64,000 bases of DNA from Bacteroidales bacterium (GCA_004554665.1 SFKY01000002.1:1-64000); one strand, 5' to 3'. Positions 53,081-61,640 are shown, counted from the stretch's first letter. Notes: generated by a model not told the origin, from the letters alone. Numbers and translations are program-made.

Positions 53081-54001
53081 TTAGGGATTCCATAGGTTGG
53101 CGGGAAGGTCGGCCAGGCCAATCCCTTCGACGCGCTGGATTTGCGATGGAGAAAAGTAGGCATCGCCCTCGACGGTCACGCGACGGAGAAAGGCGGGCGC
53201 AAAACGGGCGCAAGCTTGCTCGTCGGTCTTTCCGCTGCATATATATTCCACATCCCCGATACGGATGCGCTCGCCGCGGCGTGCATCGCGCAGCGTGAGA
53301 CGGACAAAGCCGTAGAATCCGGTGCCAAACTCGTATGCCACGCGGTTTCCCTCTATGTCGAAGTAGCGGGGGCGCAGCACGTGGGCCACTTGATAGTGCC
53401 GCAGGCTGTTGTTGGCAATATATACGCTGTCTGGAGGCAAGCAGACGATGCCCGGAGACAGCCAGCAGGCTGTGGCACACGCATTGCGGTAAGGACTGAC
53501 GTTGCCCAGATAGCGGCTGTCGTGCCGCTCGGCGCCGTCGCCGCCCAGTGTGATGCCCGCCAGTCGGCAGAGCCAGTCGCCATCGCCGTATCGGGCAAAG
53601 GGCGTGCCGTCTCGTCGGCATCCGTACACGCAAACGGCTATCTGTCTGCGGTCTGTCTGTGGCCGGATGGGCGCATAGAGGATGGCTATGGTGAGCGTGT
53701 CGGCGCGTGTGTAGCGGCTGATGTCGATGATGTGGGTGACGGGCTGGCCATCGTCGTTGCTGTGGGCAGGAAGCAGTGTGCTGCCGCTTACATTCGCCTC
53801 GTTGATGTACAGCTCAAACCGCCCGGTAGTTGCCACGGCGATATGGGTGTACAGTGGGCGCCGCTTGAGCAGGTACGTCTGCCGGAACCAGACAGCCGAT
53901 GCCGTGTCGGTCTGTGGATGATACATCCAGCGAGTGGCAAACTCCTGTGCGTGGCAGCCCACGCTGAAGCAAAGCAGTAGTGCGATGGCGATGGTCCTCA
54001 T
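53081..54001 (-). CDS. exported beta-sandwich protein resembling the N-terminal part of GH78 rhamnosidases
   Basis: Exported protein of 306 aa; ATG 54001 starts a signal peptide (MRTIAIALLLCFSVGCHAQ), while longer in-frame extensions run into GH95. Sequence such as ASAVWFRQTYLLKRRPLYTH, ATTGRFELYINEANVSGSTL and RADTLTIAILYA resembles the Bac_rhamnosid_N-type sugar-binding domain, and GTGFYGFVRLTLRDARRGER the following concanavalin-like domain. No alpha/alpha-barrel catalytic domain is present. It could be a stand-alone binding protein or a truncated enzyme; the intact reading frame and tight spacing favour the former. Confidence 0.65.
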   Translation of the reverse strand: MRTIAIALLLCFSVGCHAQEFATRWMYHPQTDTASAVWFRQTYLLKRRPLYTHIAVATTGRFELYINEANVSGSTLLPAHSNDDGQPVTHIIDISRYTRADTLTIAILYAPIRPQTDRRQIAVCVYGCRRDGTPFARYGDGDWLCRLAGITLGGDGAERHDSRYLGNVSPYRNACATACWLSPGIVCLPPDSVYIANNSLRHYQVAHVLRPRYFDIEGNRVAYEFGTGFYGFVRLTLRDARRGERIRIGDVEYICSGKTDEQACARFAPAFLRRVTVEGDAYFSPSQIQRVEGIGLADLPANLWNP

Positions 54002-54006
54002 TGTGT

Positions 54007-56370
54007 TTACAGTGTCACGTGTCCTCCCTTTTTCACTTTGATGGTCTTTTGGGTACCGTTGTACTTGATGGTGGTCTTGCCGCCAGTCCTGCTGCGTATG
54101 GTGGCAGTGGTCACCTTGCCGTCTTGCCATTGCATGTCGACCTCAAATCCGCCTCTGGCGCAGAGTCCGTTCACGCTTCCCTCGCTCCATGCGGCCGGAA
54201 TGGCGGGCAGGAGGACGATTTCGTCGCAGCTACTCTGCACGAGCATCTCGCAGACACCAGCTGTGCCACCGAAGTTGCCGTCGATCTGGAACGGTGGGTG
54301 AGCATCAAACAGGTTGGGGTAAGTTCCACCGCTCCGGTGTCCCCGATTGCCCCACGCTCCGTCGGGTTCGGTGTACTGCAAGAGCTTCTGGAAGATGTGG
54401 TATGCCTGTTCGCCGTCGCCCAAGCGTGCCCAGAGATTGGTACGCCAGCCCGTGCTCCATCCTGTGGTCTCATCGCCCTTCTGTATCAGGGTTTGGCGGC
54501 AGGCCTCGGCCAGCTCCGGTGTATGGGCAGGTGTGATATGATGGCCGGGATAGAGCCCGATGAGGTGCGACTGGTGGCGGTGGTGTATGTCGCGGTCGTT
54601 CCAGTCGTGGTACCATTCGTTCAGGTCGCCCTTTTGGCCGATTCTGTAAGGCATGAGTCTGGCCGATTTTTCCTTGATTTCGTCTATCAGTTTGCTCTTC
54701 TTGCCGACTATTTTTGCCGATTTCATCGTATTGTTGAAAAGTTCGCGGATGATGGCCATGTCGGCAGCGCCTCCGTAGCAGGTGCGGCCGCTGTAGCGGT
54801 TGGGGAGTCGGTACATGTTTTCGGGACTAGTACTCGGGGCGGTGAAAAGTTGGCCCGGCACCGCCGGATTCTCGATGAGCCAGTCGCAGACGAAGGCTGC
54901 TGCGCGCTCCATCAGCGGCAGCGCCTGAGTCCGCAAAAACAACTTGTCGCCTGTAAAGGCGTAATGCTCCCACAGGGCTTGCGTGAGCCATGCCAATCCC
55001 ATGTTCCAGTTGGCCCACATGGGGTCAGCTGTGCCGTTCCCGATGGGATTGGCCAGCGCCCAAAGGTCACTGTTGTGGCAGGAACAACTTCCCCGGCTTA
55101 TGCCATAGTAGTTTTGTGCCACAGCGCGCCCGTTTTCGGCCAGGTTCTCCATGAGAGAGAACAGCGGCATGGTAAGTTCCGGCAGGTTGGTCACCTCTGC
55201 CGGCCAGTAGTTTTCCTCTAAGTTGATGTTGACGGTATAGTTGCTGCTCCAAGGAGCATTGAAGTGCGGATTCCAGAGCCCCTGCAGGTTGGCCGGCACG
55301 CCCGGTGTGCGCGAGCAACTGATGAGCAGGTAGCGTCCATACTGTGTATAGAGCGTTTCGAGGTAGGGGTTGCCGCCCTTGTTGCGTGTATAGTCGGTCA
55401 GTTGCACGTCGGTGGGCTTGCTGTTCGGGTTTTCGGGCATGTGTCCCAGCGTGAGGGCGAATCGTGTATAGTATCTCCGATAGTCGGTCATGTGCTTGGA
55501 GCGCTGGGTAGTGTAGACCCCCTCGACGGCGTGGCGCAAGTCATCGGCAGCCATCTGTGCATAGGGCGCGCCATCGGTCACGGGATGCTTGTCAAATCCG
55601 TTGTAGCTGGTGTTGTTGACGATGTACAGGATGGCTTCGTCGGCACCTTTCACCGTAAGGGTAGTGTCGGTGGCCACCACATGTCCACCTTTGGCCTTGA
55701 CATGCAGCATGGTGCAGGTGTGTATCACATCGTTGGGATCGCCCGGCGCATGTCCCGTCAGGGTAAGTTGTTTGCCCGTGGCCCTGACTTGGTGCGGCAC
55801 CAGGCTGGTAAGGGCCAGATTGCAGTTGACGGCACCCTTCTGGTCGGAACAGATGCGGATGGCAATGAAGCGGCCGGGGTAAGAGGCGAAATAGTCGCGG
55901 TAGTAGTTTATGCCGCCCCGACGGTACTGGTCGCGGCAGATAGCATTGTCTATGTCGAGTTCCCGACGATAGTCGCTCACGGCTCCACTGCCCAAGTCGC
56001 GGATGTGGAGTGTGGCCAGCGGGAGGTATCGGGAGGATCGTGGTCCCTGTACGTGGCGCTGCAGTGAGTCGGCGAGCGGATAGTTTTCGGCAAACAGCGC
56101 CTCTCTGATTTTCGGAATCCACTGGTGAGCGTCAGCATTCAGGTTGCGGTCGACAGGTTTTCCGGTCCAGAAGGTGATGTCGTTGAGGTAGATGATATTG
56201 TCGTCCACGCCTCCGTGGATGGCAGCTCCCAGTTTGCCGTTTCCGATAGGGAGGGATTCTTCAAAATAGGTGGCAGGCTTGTCGTACCAGAGTTTCATGG
56301 CAGGCTGTGACTGTGCATGGGAACCCAATGCAGCCGTCAGCAATGTAATCAGAATAGTAAGGTGTTTCAT
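54007..56370 (-). CDS. GH95 alpha-L-fucosidase (or alpha-L-galactosidase)
   Basis: Exported glycosidase of 787 aa with a signal peptide ending LGSHAQ. GH95 features are the opening MKLWYDKPATYFEESLPIGN, GKLGAAIHGG and LNDITFWTGKP, then in the alpha/alpha barrel VNINLEENYWPAEVTNLPEL, GWSTGWRTNLWARLGDGE and QIDGNFGGTAGVCEM. Known members cleave alpha-1,2-linked fucose or alpha-L-galactose by inversion. First gene of a three-gene operon with the rhamnosidase-N-like protein and the AraC regulator. Confidence 0.93.
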   Translation of the reverse strand: MKHLTILITLLTAALGSHAQSQPAMKLWYDKPATYFEESLPIGNGKLGAAIHGGVDDNIIYLNDITFWTGKPVDRNLNADAHQWIPKIREALFAENYPLADSLQRHVQGPRSSRYLPLATLHIRDLGSGAVSDYRRELDIDNAICRDQYRRGGINYYRDYFASYPGRFIAIRICSDQKGAVNCNLALTSLVPHQVRATGKQLTLTGHAPGDPNDVIHTCTMLHVKAKGGHVVATDTTLTVKGADEAILYIVNNTSYNGFDKHPVTDGAPYAQMAADDLRHAVEGVYTTQRSKHMTDYRRYYTRFALTLGHMPENPNSKPTDVQLTDYTRNKGGNPYLETLYTQYGRYLLISCSRTPGVPANLQGLWNPHFNAPWSSNYTVNINLEENYWPAEVTNLPELTMPLFSLMENLAENGRAVAQNYYGISRGSCSCHNSDLWALANPIGNGTADPMWANWNMGLAWLTQALWEHYAFTGDKLFLRTQALPLMERAAAFVCDWLIENPAVPGQLFTAPSTSPENMYRLPNRYSGRTCYGGAADMAIIRELFNNTMKSAKIVGKKSKLIDEIKEKSARLMPYRIGQKGDLNEWYHDWNDRDIHHRHQSHLIGLYPGHHITPAHTPELAEACRQTLIQKGDETTGWSTGWRTNLWARLGDGEQAYHIFQKLLQYTEPDGAWGNRGHRSGGTYPNLFDAHPPFQIDGNFGGTAGVCEMLVQSSCDEIVLLPAIPAAWSEGSVNGLCARGGFEVDMQWQDGKVTTATIRSRTGGKTTIKYNGTQKTIKVKKGGHVTL

Positions 56371-56390
56371 TTTTTGTGGTAGTTTTCTTG

Positions 56391-56422
56391 CAAAAATAGC
56401 CCTTTTTCTTTACACTTACAAG
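56391..56422 (-). promoter_or_regulatory. promoter of the GH95 operon
   Basis: Minus strand: CTTG at 56419-56422 (one mismatch to TTTG), 20-bp spacer, TATTTTTG at 56391-56398, 21 bp before the ATG. Confidence 0.55.
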
Positions 56423-56541
56423 GTTTTGCGATGATATTTTCCACTTCCTTTGGGCTTCATGGGATGAGAGGTGTGTAGTAGACTCTCCTCGTGAGGACAA
56501 TAATCTTCCCAGGTACCTCATGCAATAGGGAAATCAAACAA

Positions 56542-56583
56542 AGAGGGCTGTGCCGTAAATGGATGTTTACGACACAGCCCTCT
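56542..56583 (-). terminator. gyrB terminator
   Basis: agagggctgtg (56542-56552) pairs with cacagccctct (56573-56583), extended by cgtaaa/tttacg. On the minus strand it is followed by a T-rich TTGTTTGATTT, 15 bp after the gyrB stop. Confidence 0.8.
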
Positions 56584-56597
56584 GGTATGGCGTGCGA

Positions 56598-58568
56598 TTA
56601 AGCGTCGATGTTGGCGTAAGTGGCGTTCTCCTCGATGAAGATACGGCGCGGTTCCACGTCGTCTCCCATCAACATGGAGAACACTTCGTCGGCTTCGGCC
56701 GCATTCTCGATGGTCACCTGCTTGAGCAGACGGGTCTTCGGGTCCATAGTAGTCTCCCACAGCTGTTCGGGATTCATCTCACCCAAACCTTTGTAGCGCT
56801 GTGTGTGCAGGGCCTTGTCGTCTTCCTTGCCCTCCACGTACTTGTCTATGAAGGCTTGGCGCTGCTGCTCGGTGTAGCAATATTCGCTCACCTTCTTATA
56901 GGTGCACTTGTAGAGCGGTGGGGTGGCGATATACAGATGGCCCTCCTCGATGACTTTGGGCATGAAGCGATAGAAGAGCGTCATAATCAGCGTGTCGATG
57001 TGCGAGCCATCGACGTCGGCGTCGGTCATGATGATAATCTTGTCGTAGCGCAGTTTGTCGATGTTGGCTTCGCGGTCGTCTTCGCCCTCCACACCAAATC
57101 GTACACCGATGCTCTGGATGATGTTCATCACTGACTCGGCCTCGAATACGCGGTGCCACTGTACCTTCTCCACGTTCAGAATCTTACCGCGGAGAGGCAG
57201 GATGGCCTGTGTATAGCGGTCGCGGCCCTGCTTGGCCGAACCACCGGCCGAGTCGCCCTCGACGAGGAATATCTCGCAGTCTTTCGGATCCTTGTTGGAG
57301 CAGTCGGCCAGCTTGCCGGGAAGTCCGCCGCCGCTCATCACGCTCTTGCGCTGCACGCTCTCGCGGGCCTTGCGGGCGGCGATACGTGCGGTGGCGGCCA
57401 GCACCACCTTCTCGCAGATCTTCTTGGCCTCGGCGGGATGCTCCTCCAGATAGTCAGAGAGGGCCTCGCCCACAGCCTGCTGTACGGCACCGGCCACCTC
57501 GCTGTTGCCCAGCTTGGTCTTGGTCTGTCCCTCAAACTGGGGCTCTGCCACCTTGATGGAGATGACGGCCGTGAGACCCTCGCGGAAGTCCTCGCCCGCA
57601 ATCTCTATCTTGGCCTTCTCTATCTGCTTGGAGATGGCCGGGTCGGCATCGGCGTAGGCCTTGAGTACACGGGTGAGGGCTGTGCGGAATCCGGTGAGGT
57701 GGGTACCGCCCTCGATGGTGTTGATATTGTTGACATACGAATGTATGTTCTCCGTGTAGTCGGTGTTGTACATGATGGCCACCTCGATGGGAATGCCCTG
57801 TTTCTCGGTCTTGAGATAGATGACATCGTCGAAGAGGTGGGTGCGGTGCCGGTCTACATAGCGTACAAACTCCTTCAGGCCGTCTTTGGCATGGAATACC
57901 TCTTGGCGGGTTTTCCCCTCGGCGTCGGCCCGCAGGTCGGTGAGTGTGATGCGTATGCCTGCGTTGAGGAATGCGAGCTCGCGCATGCGTCGGGCTACGA
58001 TATCCCACTGGTAAACGGTCGTGGTGAATATGTTGGGGTCTGGCCAGAACTGCTGGCGGGTACCTCTCTTGTCAGTCTCGCCCACCACTTTGACAGCGTA
58101 GAGCGGCTTGCCCTTTTCGTATTCTTGCTGATAGATCTTGCCGTCGCGGTACACCTGCGAGAGCATGTGTGTGGAGAGGGCGTTGACGCAGCTCACGCCG
58201 ACACCGTGGAGACCGCCGCTCACCTTGTAGGAGCCTTTGTCGAATTTGCCGCCGGCATGGAGCACCGTCATGACCACCTCGAGTGCCGATTTGTGGAGCT
58301 TCTTGTGCTCGTCCACGGGGATACCGCGGCCGTTGTCCTCCACGGTCACCGAGTTGTCTTCGTTGATGGTCACCTCTATGTCTGTACAATATCCGGCCAT
58401 CGCCTCGTCGATCGAGTTGTCCACCGTCTCGTTGATAAGGTGGTGCAGACCCTTCTCGCTGATGTCGCCAATGTACATGGCGGGACGCTTGCGCACAGCC
58501 TCCAAGCCCTCAAGCACCTGGATGTTGCTGGCCGAATAATTGTTCTCTATGTTCTGATTTTCTGCCAT
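56598..58568 (-). CDS. gyrB: DNA gyrase subunit B
   Basis: ATPase subunit of DNA gyrase, 656 aa. The GHKL ATPase domain includes NETVDNSIDEAMAG (with the magnesium-binding Asn), VEDNGRGIPVDEH and GGLHGVGVSCVNALS. The transducer and TOPRIM parts follow, with EGDSAGGSAKQGRDR and TDADVDGSHIDTL, then the C-terminal RYKGLGEMNPEQLWETTMDP. The length suits GyrB rather than ParE of this phylum. It is transcribed alone; TACCTTTG at 58595-58602 (minus strand) is a probable -7 box. Confidence 0.96.
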   Translation of the reverse strand: MAENQNIENNYSASNIQVLEGLEAVRKRPAMYIGDISEKGLHHLINETVDNSIDEAMAGYCTDIEVTINEDNSVTVEDNGRGIPVDEHKKLHKSALEVVMTVLHAGGKFDKGSYKVSGGLHGVGVSCVNALSTHMLSQVYRDGKIYQQEYEKGKPLYAVKVVGETDKRGTRQQFWPDPNIFTTTVYQWDIVARRMRELAFLNAGIRITLTDLRADAEGKTRQEVFHAKDGLKEFVRYVDRHRTHLFDDVIYLKTEKQGIPIEVAIMYNTDYTENIHSYVNNINTIEGGTHLTGFRTALTRVLKAYADADPAISKQIEKAKIEIAGEDFREGLTAVISIKVAEPQFEGQTKTKLGNSEVAGAVQQAVGEALSDYLEEHPAEAKKICEKVVLAATARIAARKARESVQRKSVMSGGGLPGKLADCSNKDPKDCEIFLVEGDSAGGSAKQGRDRYTQAILPLRGKILNVEKVQWHRVFEAESVMNIIQSIGVRFGVEGEDDREANIDKLRYDKIIIMTDADVDGSHIDTLIMTLFYRFMPKVIEEGHLYIATPPLYKCTYKKVSEYCYTEQQRQAFIDKYVEGKEDDKALHTQRYKGLGEMNPEQLWETTMDPKTRLLKQVTIENAAEADEVFSMLMGDDVEPRRIFIEENATYANIDA

Positions 58569-58594
58569 TTGCTTGTAAACTAATGTTTCTTATG

Positions 58595-58602
58595 CAAAGG
58601 TA
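58595..58602 (-). promoter_or_regulatory. -7 box of the gyrB promoter
   Basis: TACCTTTG on the minus strand, 26 bp before the ATG; no clear TTTG at the matching -33 position. Confidence 0.42.
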
Positions 58603-58652
58603 GCAAAAAAGATGGACATGGAGAAATTTTCGGTGGAAAATATGGGCTCCCT

Positions 58653-58671
58653 CCACGTACTTTGTACGTGG
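58653..58671. repeat. short perfect palindrome ccacgtac/gtacgtgg
   Basis: 8-bp arms (58653-58660, 58664-58671) with a TTT loop in the gap upstream of gyrB. A similar cacgta-centred hairpin is the terminator at 6836. Purpose unknown. Confidence 0.5.
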
Positions 58672-58715
58672 GCTGGCGTGGTGTGTCCAAAGGGTGGATG
58701 TATCGGATGTTTTGG

Positions 58716-58776
58716 CTAAAGGTGGCGTTTAGCCATGCTAAATGCCGCGTTTACGACTCGTAAACGCCATGAATAG
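58716..58776. repeat. trimeric palindromic repeat, copy E
   Basis: Units at 58716 (ctaaaggtggcgtttag), 58738 (ctaaatgccgcgtttac) and 58760 (gtaaacgccatgaatag), exact 22-bp period, in the 301-bp gap between gyrB and rpsT. The rest of that gap holds the palindrome at 58653, the gyrB promoter and the rpsT terminator. Confidence 0.85.
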
Positions 58777-58818
58777 ATTGGTGTATGCCTTCGCAGATGG
58801 ATGGGAGGTGGGTACCAA

Positions 58819-58846
58819 AAAAAGAGGCCGCCGTATGGTGACCTCT
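58819..58846 (-). terminator. rpsT terminator
   Basis: On the minus strand, agagg...cctct (outer pairs 58842-58846 with 58823-58827) encloses an imperfectly paired loop and is followed by TTTTTTTGG. It lies 24 bp after the rpsT stop. Confidence 0.65.
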
Positions 58847-58869
58847 TCTGGATTATCTTGTGTGTGTGA

Positions 58870-59124
58870 TTAGCCCAACTTGTTGATGTGCAGTGCCAGA
58901 CTTGACTTGATGTTGGCAGCCTTGTTCTTGTGGATGATATTGGTCTTAGCCAATTTGTCCAACATCTTCTGTACGGCGGGGTACATCTTTACAGCCTCTT
59001 CCTTGTCTGTAGTAGCGCGCAGTTTGCGTACGGCGTTGCGCATCGTCTTTGCATAATATTTGTTATGCAGCGTCTTGACCTTTGTCTGACGGATTCTCTT
59101 CAGTGATGATTTGTGATTTGCCAT
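58870..59124 (-). CDS. rpsT: 30S ribosomal protein S20 (bS20)
   Basis: Small-subunit ribosomal protein of 84 aa binding 16S rRNA. The opening [20 protein letters not shown] and the Lys/Arg/Ala-rich helical body ([34 protein letters not shown]) are typical. It lies 29 bp downstream of tRNA-Glu on the same strand, with no separate promoter seen, so both probably come from one primary transcript. Confidence 0.97.
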   Translation of the reverse strand: MANHKSSLKRIRQTKVKTLHNKYYAKTMRNAVRKLRATTDKEEAVKMYPAVQKMLDKLAKTNIIHKNKAANIKSSLALHINKLG

Positions 59125-59153
59125 CTTTGTTATTATCTTCTTTTATTTTGTTG

Positions 59154-59225
59154 TAGTCCCTAGGAGAGTCGAACTCCTCTTTAGAGAATGAAAATCTCTC
59201 GTCCTAACCGATAGACGAAGGGACC
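59154..59225 (-). tRNA. tRNA-Glu (anticodon TTC)
   Basis: 72-nt cloverleaf on the minus strand. The acceptor stem GGTCCCT pairs with AGGGACT, discriminator A; the anticodon arm is GAGAGATTTTCATTCTC with TTC in the loop; the T arm is GAGGAGTTCGACTCTCC-like with the invariant TTCGA. CCA is not encoded. It is nearly identical in layout to Bacteroidetes tRNA-Glu. Confidence 0.95.
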
Positions 59226-59246
59226 GCGCGTCTTAATTAGCGGGTG

Positions 59247-59278
59247 CAAAGTTAGATGTTTTTGTTGGATTGGCCAAA
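59247..59278 (-). promoter_or_regulatory. promoter of tRNA-Glu-rpsT
   Basis: Minus strand: TTTG at 59275-59278, 20-bp spacer, TAACTTTG at 59247-59254; full consensus match. Transcription would start ~15 nt before the tRNA. Confidence 0.68.
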
Positions 59279-59332
59279 TTTTATCATAAAAATTTTCTTG
59301 AAATGCCTGTTTTTTATTATTTTTGTGGCATC

Positions 59333-60058
59333 ATGCAGGTAAAAACCAAGGCAATTGTGTTGCATAGTGTCAAGTATGGCGACGCACAACTGATTGTCGA
59401 CATCCTCACGGCCGAGGTGGGGAGGGTGTCGTTTGTCTGCCGTATGCCACGCACGGCGAAGGGGAAACTGAAGAAGCAGTTTTTCCAGCCACTCCATCTG
59501 CTCGACTTGGTTTTCGACTACCGTCCCAATGCCTCGTTGCAGCACATCAAGGATGTGCGGTTGCTGGTGCCGCTTGTGTCTATCCCCGCCGATCCCTACA
59601 AGTTGTCCATCTCGCTTTTTCTGGCCGAGTTCCTCTGCCACGCCACACGTGGCGAGCGGCAGAACAACCTGCTTTTCGACTATGTGGAGCACAGTGTGCT
59701 GTGGCTCGATGGAGCTTCGCGGAGCTATGCCAATTTCCATCTGGTCTTTATGATGCGCCTCTCCCGGTTTTTGGGCTTCTTCCCCAATCTGGACGACTTT
59801 GCGCCGGGTCGCTGTTTCGACTTGCGCGAGGGCGTGTTTACCGACCGGTTGCCCTGTCATGCCGACTATGTGGCTGCCGATGAGGCCGGCCGTATCATCC
59901 CGCTCATGCGCATGGACTATCAGACCATGCACCTCTTCAGGATGAGCCGCGAGGAGCGCAATCGGTGCACCGGGTGGATTCTGCACTATTATCGCTTGCA
60001 CGTACCACAGTTTCCCGAACTCCGGTCGCTGTCGGTGTTGCAGGAATTATTTGCCTGA
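59333..60058 (+). CDS. recO: DNA repair protein RecO
   Basis: Cytoplasmic recombination mediator of 241 aa working with RecR to load RecA at gaps. The N-terminal OB-fold begins MQVKTKAIVLHSVKYGDAQL and continues EVGRVSFVCRMPRTAKG; the C-terminal helical domain (LSRFLGFFPNLDDFAPGRCF) lacks the Cys4 zinc site of some RecO proteins, as is common in Bacteroidetes. The start at 59333 is the family start; an upstream in-frame ATG at 59270 lies in the divergent promoter. A TATTTTTG -7-like box at 59318 is very close to the ATG. Confidence 0.93.
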   Translation: MQVKTKAIVLHSVKYGDAQLIVDILTAEVGRVSFVCRMPRTAKGKLKKQFFQPLHLLDLVFDYRPNASLQHIKDVRLLVPLVSIPADPYKLSISLFLAEFLCHATRGERQNNLLFDYVEHSVLWLDGASRSYANFHLVFMMRLSRFLGFFPNLDDFAPGRCFDLREGVFTDRLPCHADYVAADEAGRIIPLMRMDYQTMHLFRMSREERNRCTGWILHYYRLHVPQFPELRSLSVLQELFA

Positions 60059-60155
60059 AGATCGGAAAACCGCCCGACTGTTGCCTCTGCTGGCGGCATC
60101 TACACCTTATTATAATAATGAATCGCGATCGCAATTCAGCCTTGGGCCATGCTGT

Positions 60156-60857
60156 CTATTCACCGCGGAGGATGCGGACGAGCTCGCGCATGCCCTCGCT
60201 GGCACCCTTGCGGATGTGGGTAAACGGTTGCTTGCTGTTGGGCGTTACCGGGTCGGGGTCGATCAGGTAGATGGGACAGCGGGGTGGGGCAAAACGTACC
60301 AGTCCGGCTGCCGGATACACGTTGAGAGAGGTGCCTATGATGACGAAGATGTCGGCTTGCTGGGCCTCTTCGGCGGCCGGTTCGATCATGGGGACACTCT
60401 CGCCGAAGAAGACGATGAAGGGGCGCAGCAGACTGCCGTCGCCTGCTTGGGTTCCGGGTTCCACTTCGGGATGCTCAGGGGTGAGCTGTTGGATGTATCG
60501 GGGGTCGTAGGGATTGTCGCTGGAGCAGACTTTGTCCAGTTCGCCATGCAGGTGTATCACATGGGTCGATCCTGCTTTCTCATGCAGGTTGTCCACATTT
60601 TGGGTCACTACAGTCACGTCGAAGTCGGTTTCCAACTCGTGTATCAACTTGTGCCCCTCGTTGGGCTGGGCTGTAAACAGCTTGTGCCGGAGCGAGTTGT
60701 AGAAATTGATCACCAGCGTCGGGTCGGCCAGCCATCCCTCGTGCGAGGCCACTTGTTCCACGGGAAAATCCTCCCATAGTCCGTCACTCCCTCTAAAGGT
60801 CTTGAAACCGCTCTCCACTGACATGCCGGCTCCCGTAAGAAATACGATTTTTTTCAT
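60156..60857 (-). CDS. Sir2-family NAD-dependent protein deacylase
   Basis: Cytoplasmic sirtuin of 233 aa that removes acyl groups from lysines using NAD. Motifs: GAGMSVESGFKTFRG (9-23), TQNVDNLHEKAG (85-96), catalytic His104 in IHLHGELD, then FFGESVP and IGTSLNVYPAAG. Only one Cys (Cys111) lies in the zinc-module region, so the structural zinc site is missing; related Bacteroidetes sirtuins share this. The start at 60857 is supported by AAGGAG about 10 nt upstream. Confidence 0.93.
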   Translation of the reverse strand: MKKIVFLTGAGMSVESGFKTFRGSDGLWEDFPVEQVASHEGWLADPTLVINFYNSLRHKLFTAQPNEGHKLIHELETDFDVTVVTQNVDNLHEKAGSTHVIHLHGELDKVCSSDNPYDPRYIQQLTPEHPEVEPGTQAGDGSLLRPFIVFFGESVPMIEPAAEEAQQADIFVIIGTSLNVYPAAGLVRFAPPRCPIYLIDPDPVTPNSKQPFTHIRKGASEGMRELVRILRGE

Positions 60858-60951
60858 TGTTGGTATCTCCTTAAACTCCTTTAAATGATTAACTTTCCAC
60901 AAAAATAGCAATTTTTCACCAAATAGGCGTGAGGTTCTGACAATAATTTGT

Positions 60952-60959
60952 TACCTTTG
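60952..60959 (+). promoter_or_regulatory. -7 box of the first FKBP gene
   Basis: TACCTTTG, full match to TAnnTTTG, 32 bp before the ATG at 60992; the -33 element is not clear. Confidence 0.45.
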
Positions 60960-60991
60960 CACGCAAAATACAAATTCACTTAGACAATTAC

Positions 60992-61597
60992 ATGGATAAA
61001 GTAAGTTATGCTTTGGGTCTTGGTATAGGCCGACAGTTGTCGGATATGGGTGCCACAGACCTCAACATTGATGATTTTGCCTTGGCTATCAAAGACGTGT
61101 TGGCAGGTGCCGACCTCCAGCTTTCGGATGTGGAAGCCCAGACTATCGTACAGGAGTTTTTTGCAGCGCAAGAGAAGAAGCAGCGTGCCGCCGCTTCGGA
61201 GCGTTTCAAGGAGAATAAGGCCAAGGGCGAGGCATATCTCGCAGCCAATGCGGCCAAGGAGGGCGTGGTGACACTGCCGTCGGGTCTGCAGTATCAGGTG
61301 ATCAAACCCGGTAACGGCAAGCAGCCGAAGGCCACCGACAAGGTGCGTTGCCATTACGAGGGTATGTTGGTCGATGGCACGCTTTTCGACAGTAGCGTAC
61401 AGCGTGGTGAGCCTGCCGTGTTTGGTCTCAATCAGGTCATTGCCGGTTGGACCGAGGGTGTCCAGCTCATGCAGGAGGGTGCCAAGTACCGTTTCTTCAT
61501 TCCCTATCAGCTTGGTTATGGCGAGCGTGGTGCAGGCCAGAGCATTCCTCCTTTCTCGGCACTCGTGTTCGATGTCGAGTTGATTGAGGTGCTGTAA
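60992..61597 (+). CDS. FKBP-type peptidyl-prolyl isomerase (no signal peptide)
   Basis: Protein of 201 aa with an N-terminal helical FkpA-like dimerisation domain (~1-85) and a C-terminal FKBP domain (~95-201). Active-site residues are in place: HYEGMLVDGTLFDSS, QVIAGWTEGVQLM, YRFFIPYQLGYGERG, ALVFDVELIEVL. Unlike its two downstream neighbours it has no signal peptide, so it is probably cytoplasmic. First of three adjacent FKBP genes, with a 43-bp gap to the next. Confidence 0.94.
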   Translation: MDKVSYALGLGIGRQLSDMGATDLNIDDFALAIKDVLAGADLQLSDVEAQTIVQEFFAAQEKKQRAAASERFKENKAKGEAYLAANAAKEGVVTLPSGLQYQVIKPGNGKQPKATDKVRCHYEGMLVDGTLFDSSVQRGEPAVFGLNQVIAGWTEGVQLMQEGAKYRFFIPYQLGYGERGAGQSIPPFSALVFDVELIEVL

Positions 61598-61640
61598 AGC
61601 CACGAATCGGAAACATTATAAAAACAATAGAATAAAAACA

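Noticed and set aside
60124..60135. GCGATCGC-containing near-palindrome after recO
   Set aside because: A single short copy without a second occurrence or evident position-specific role; compatible with chance.
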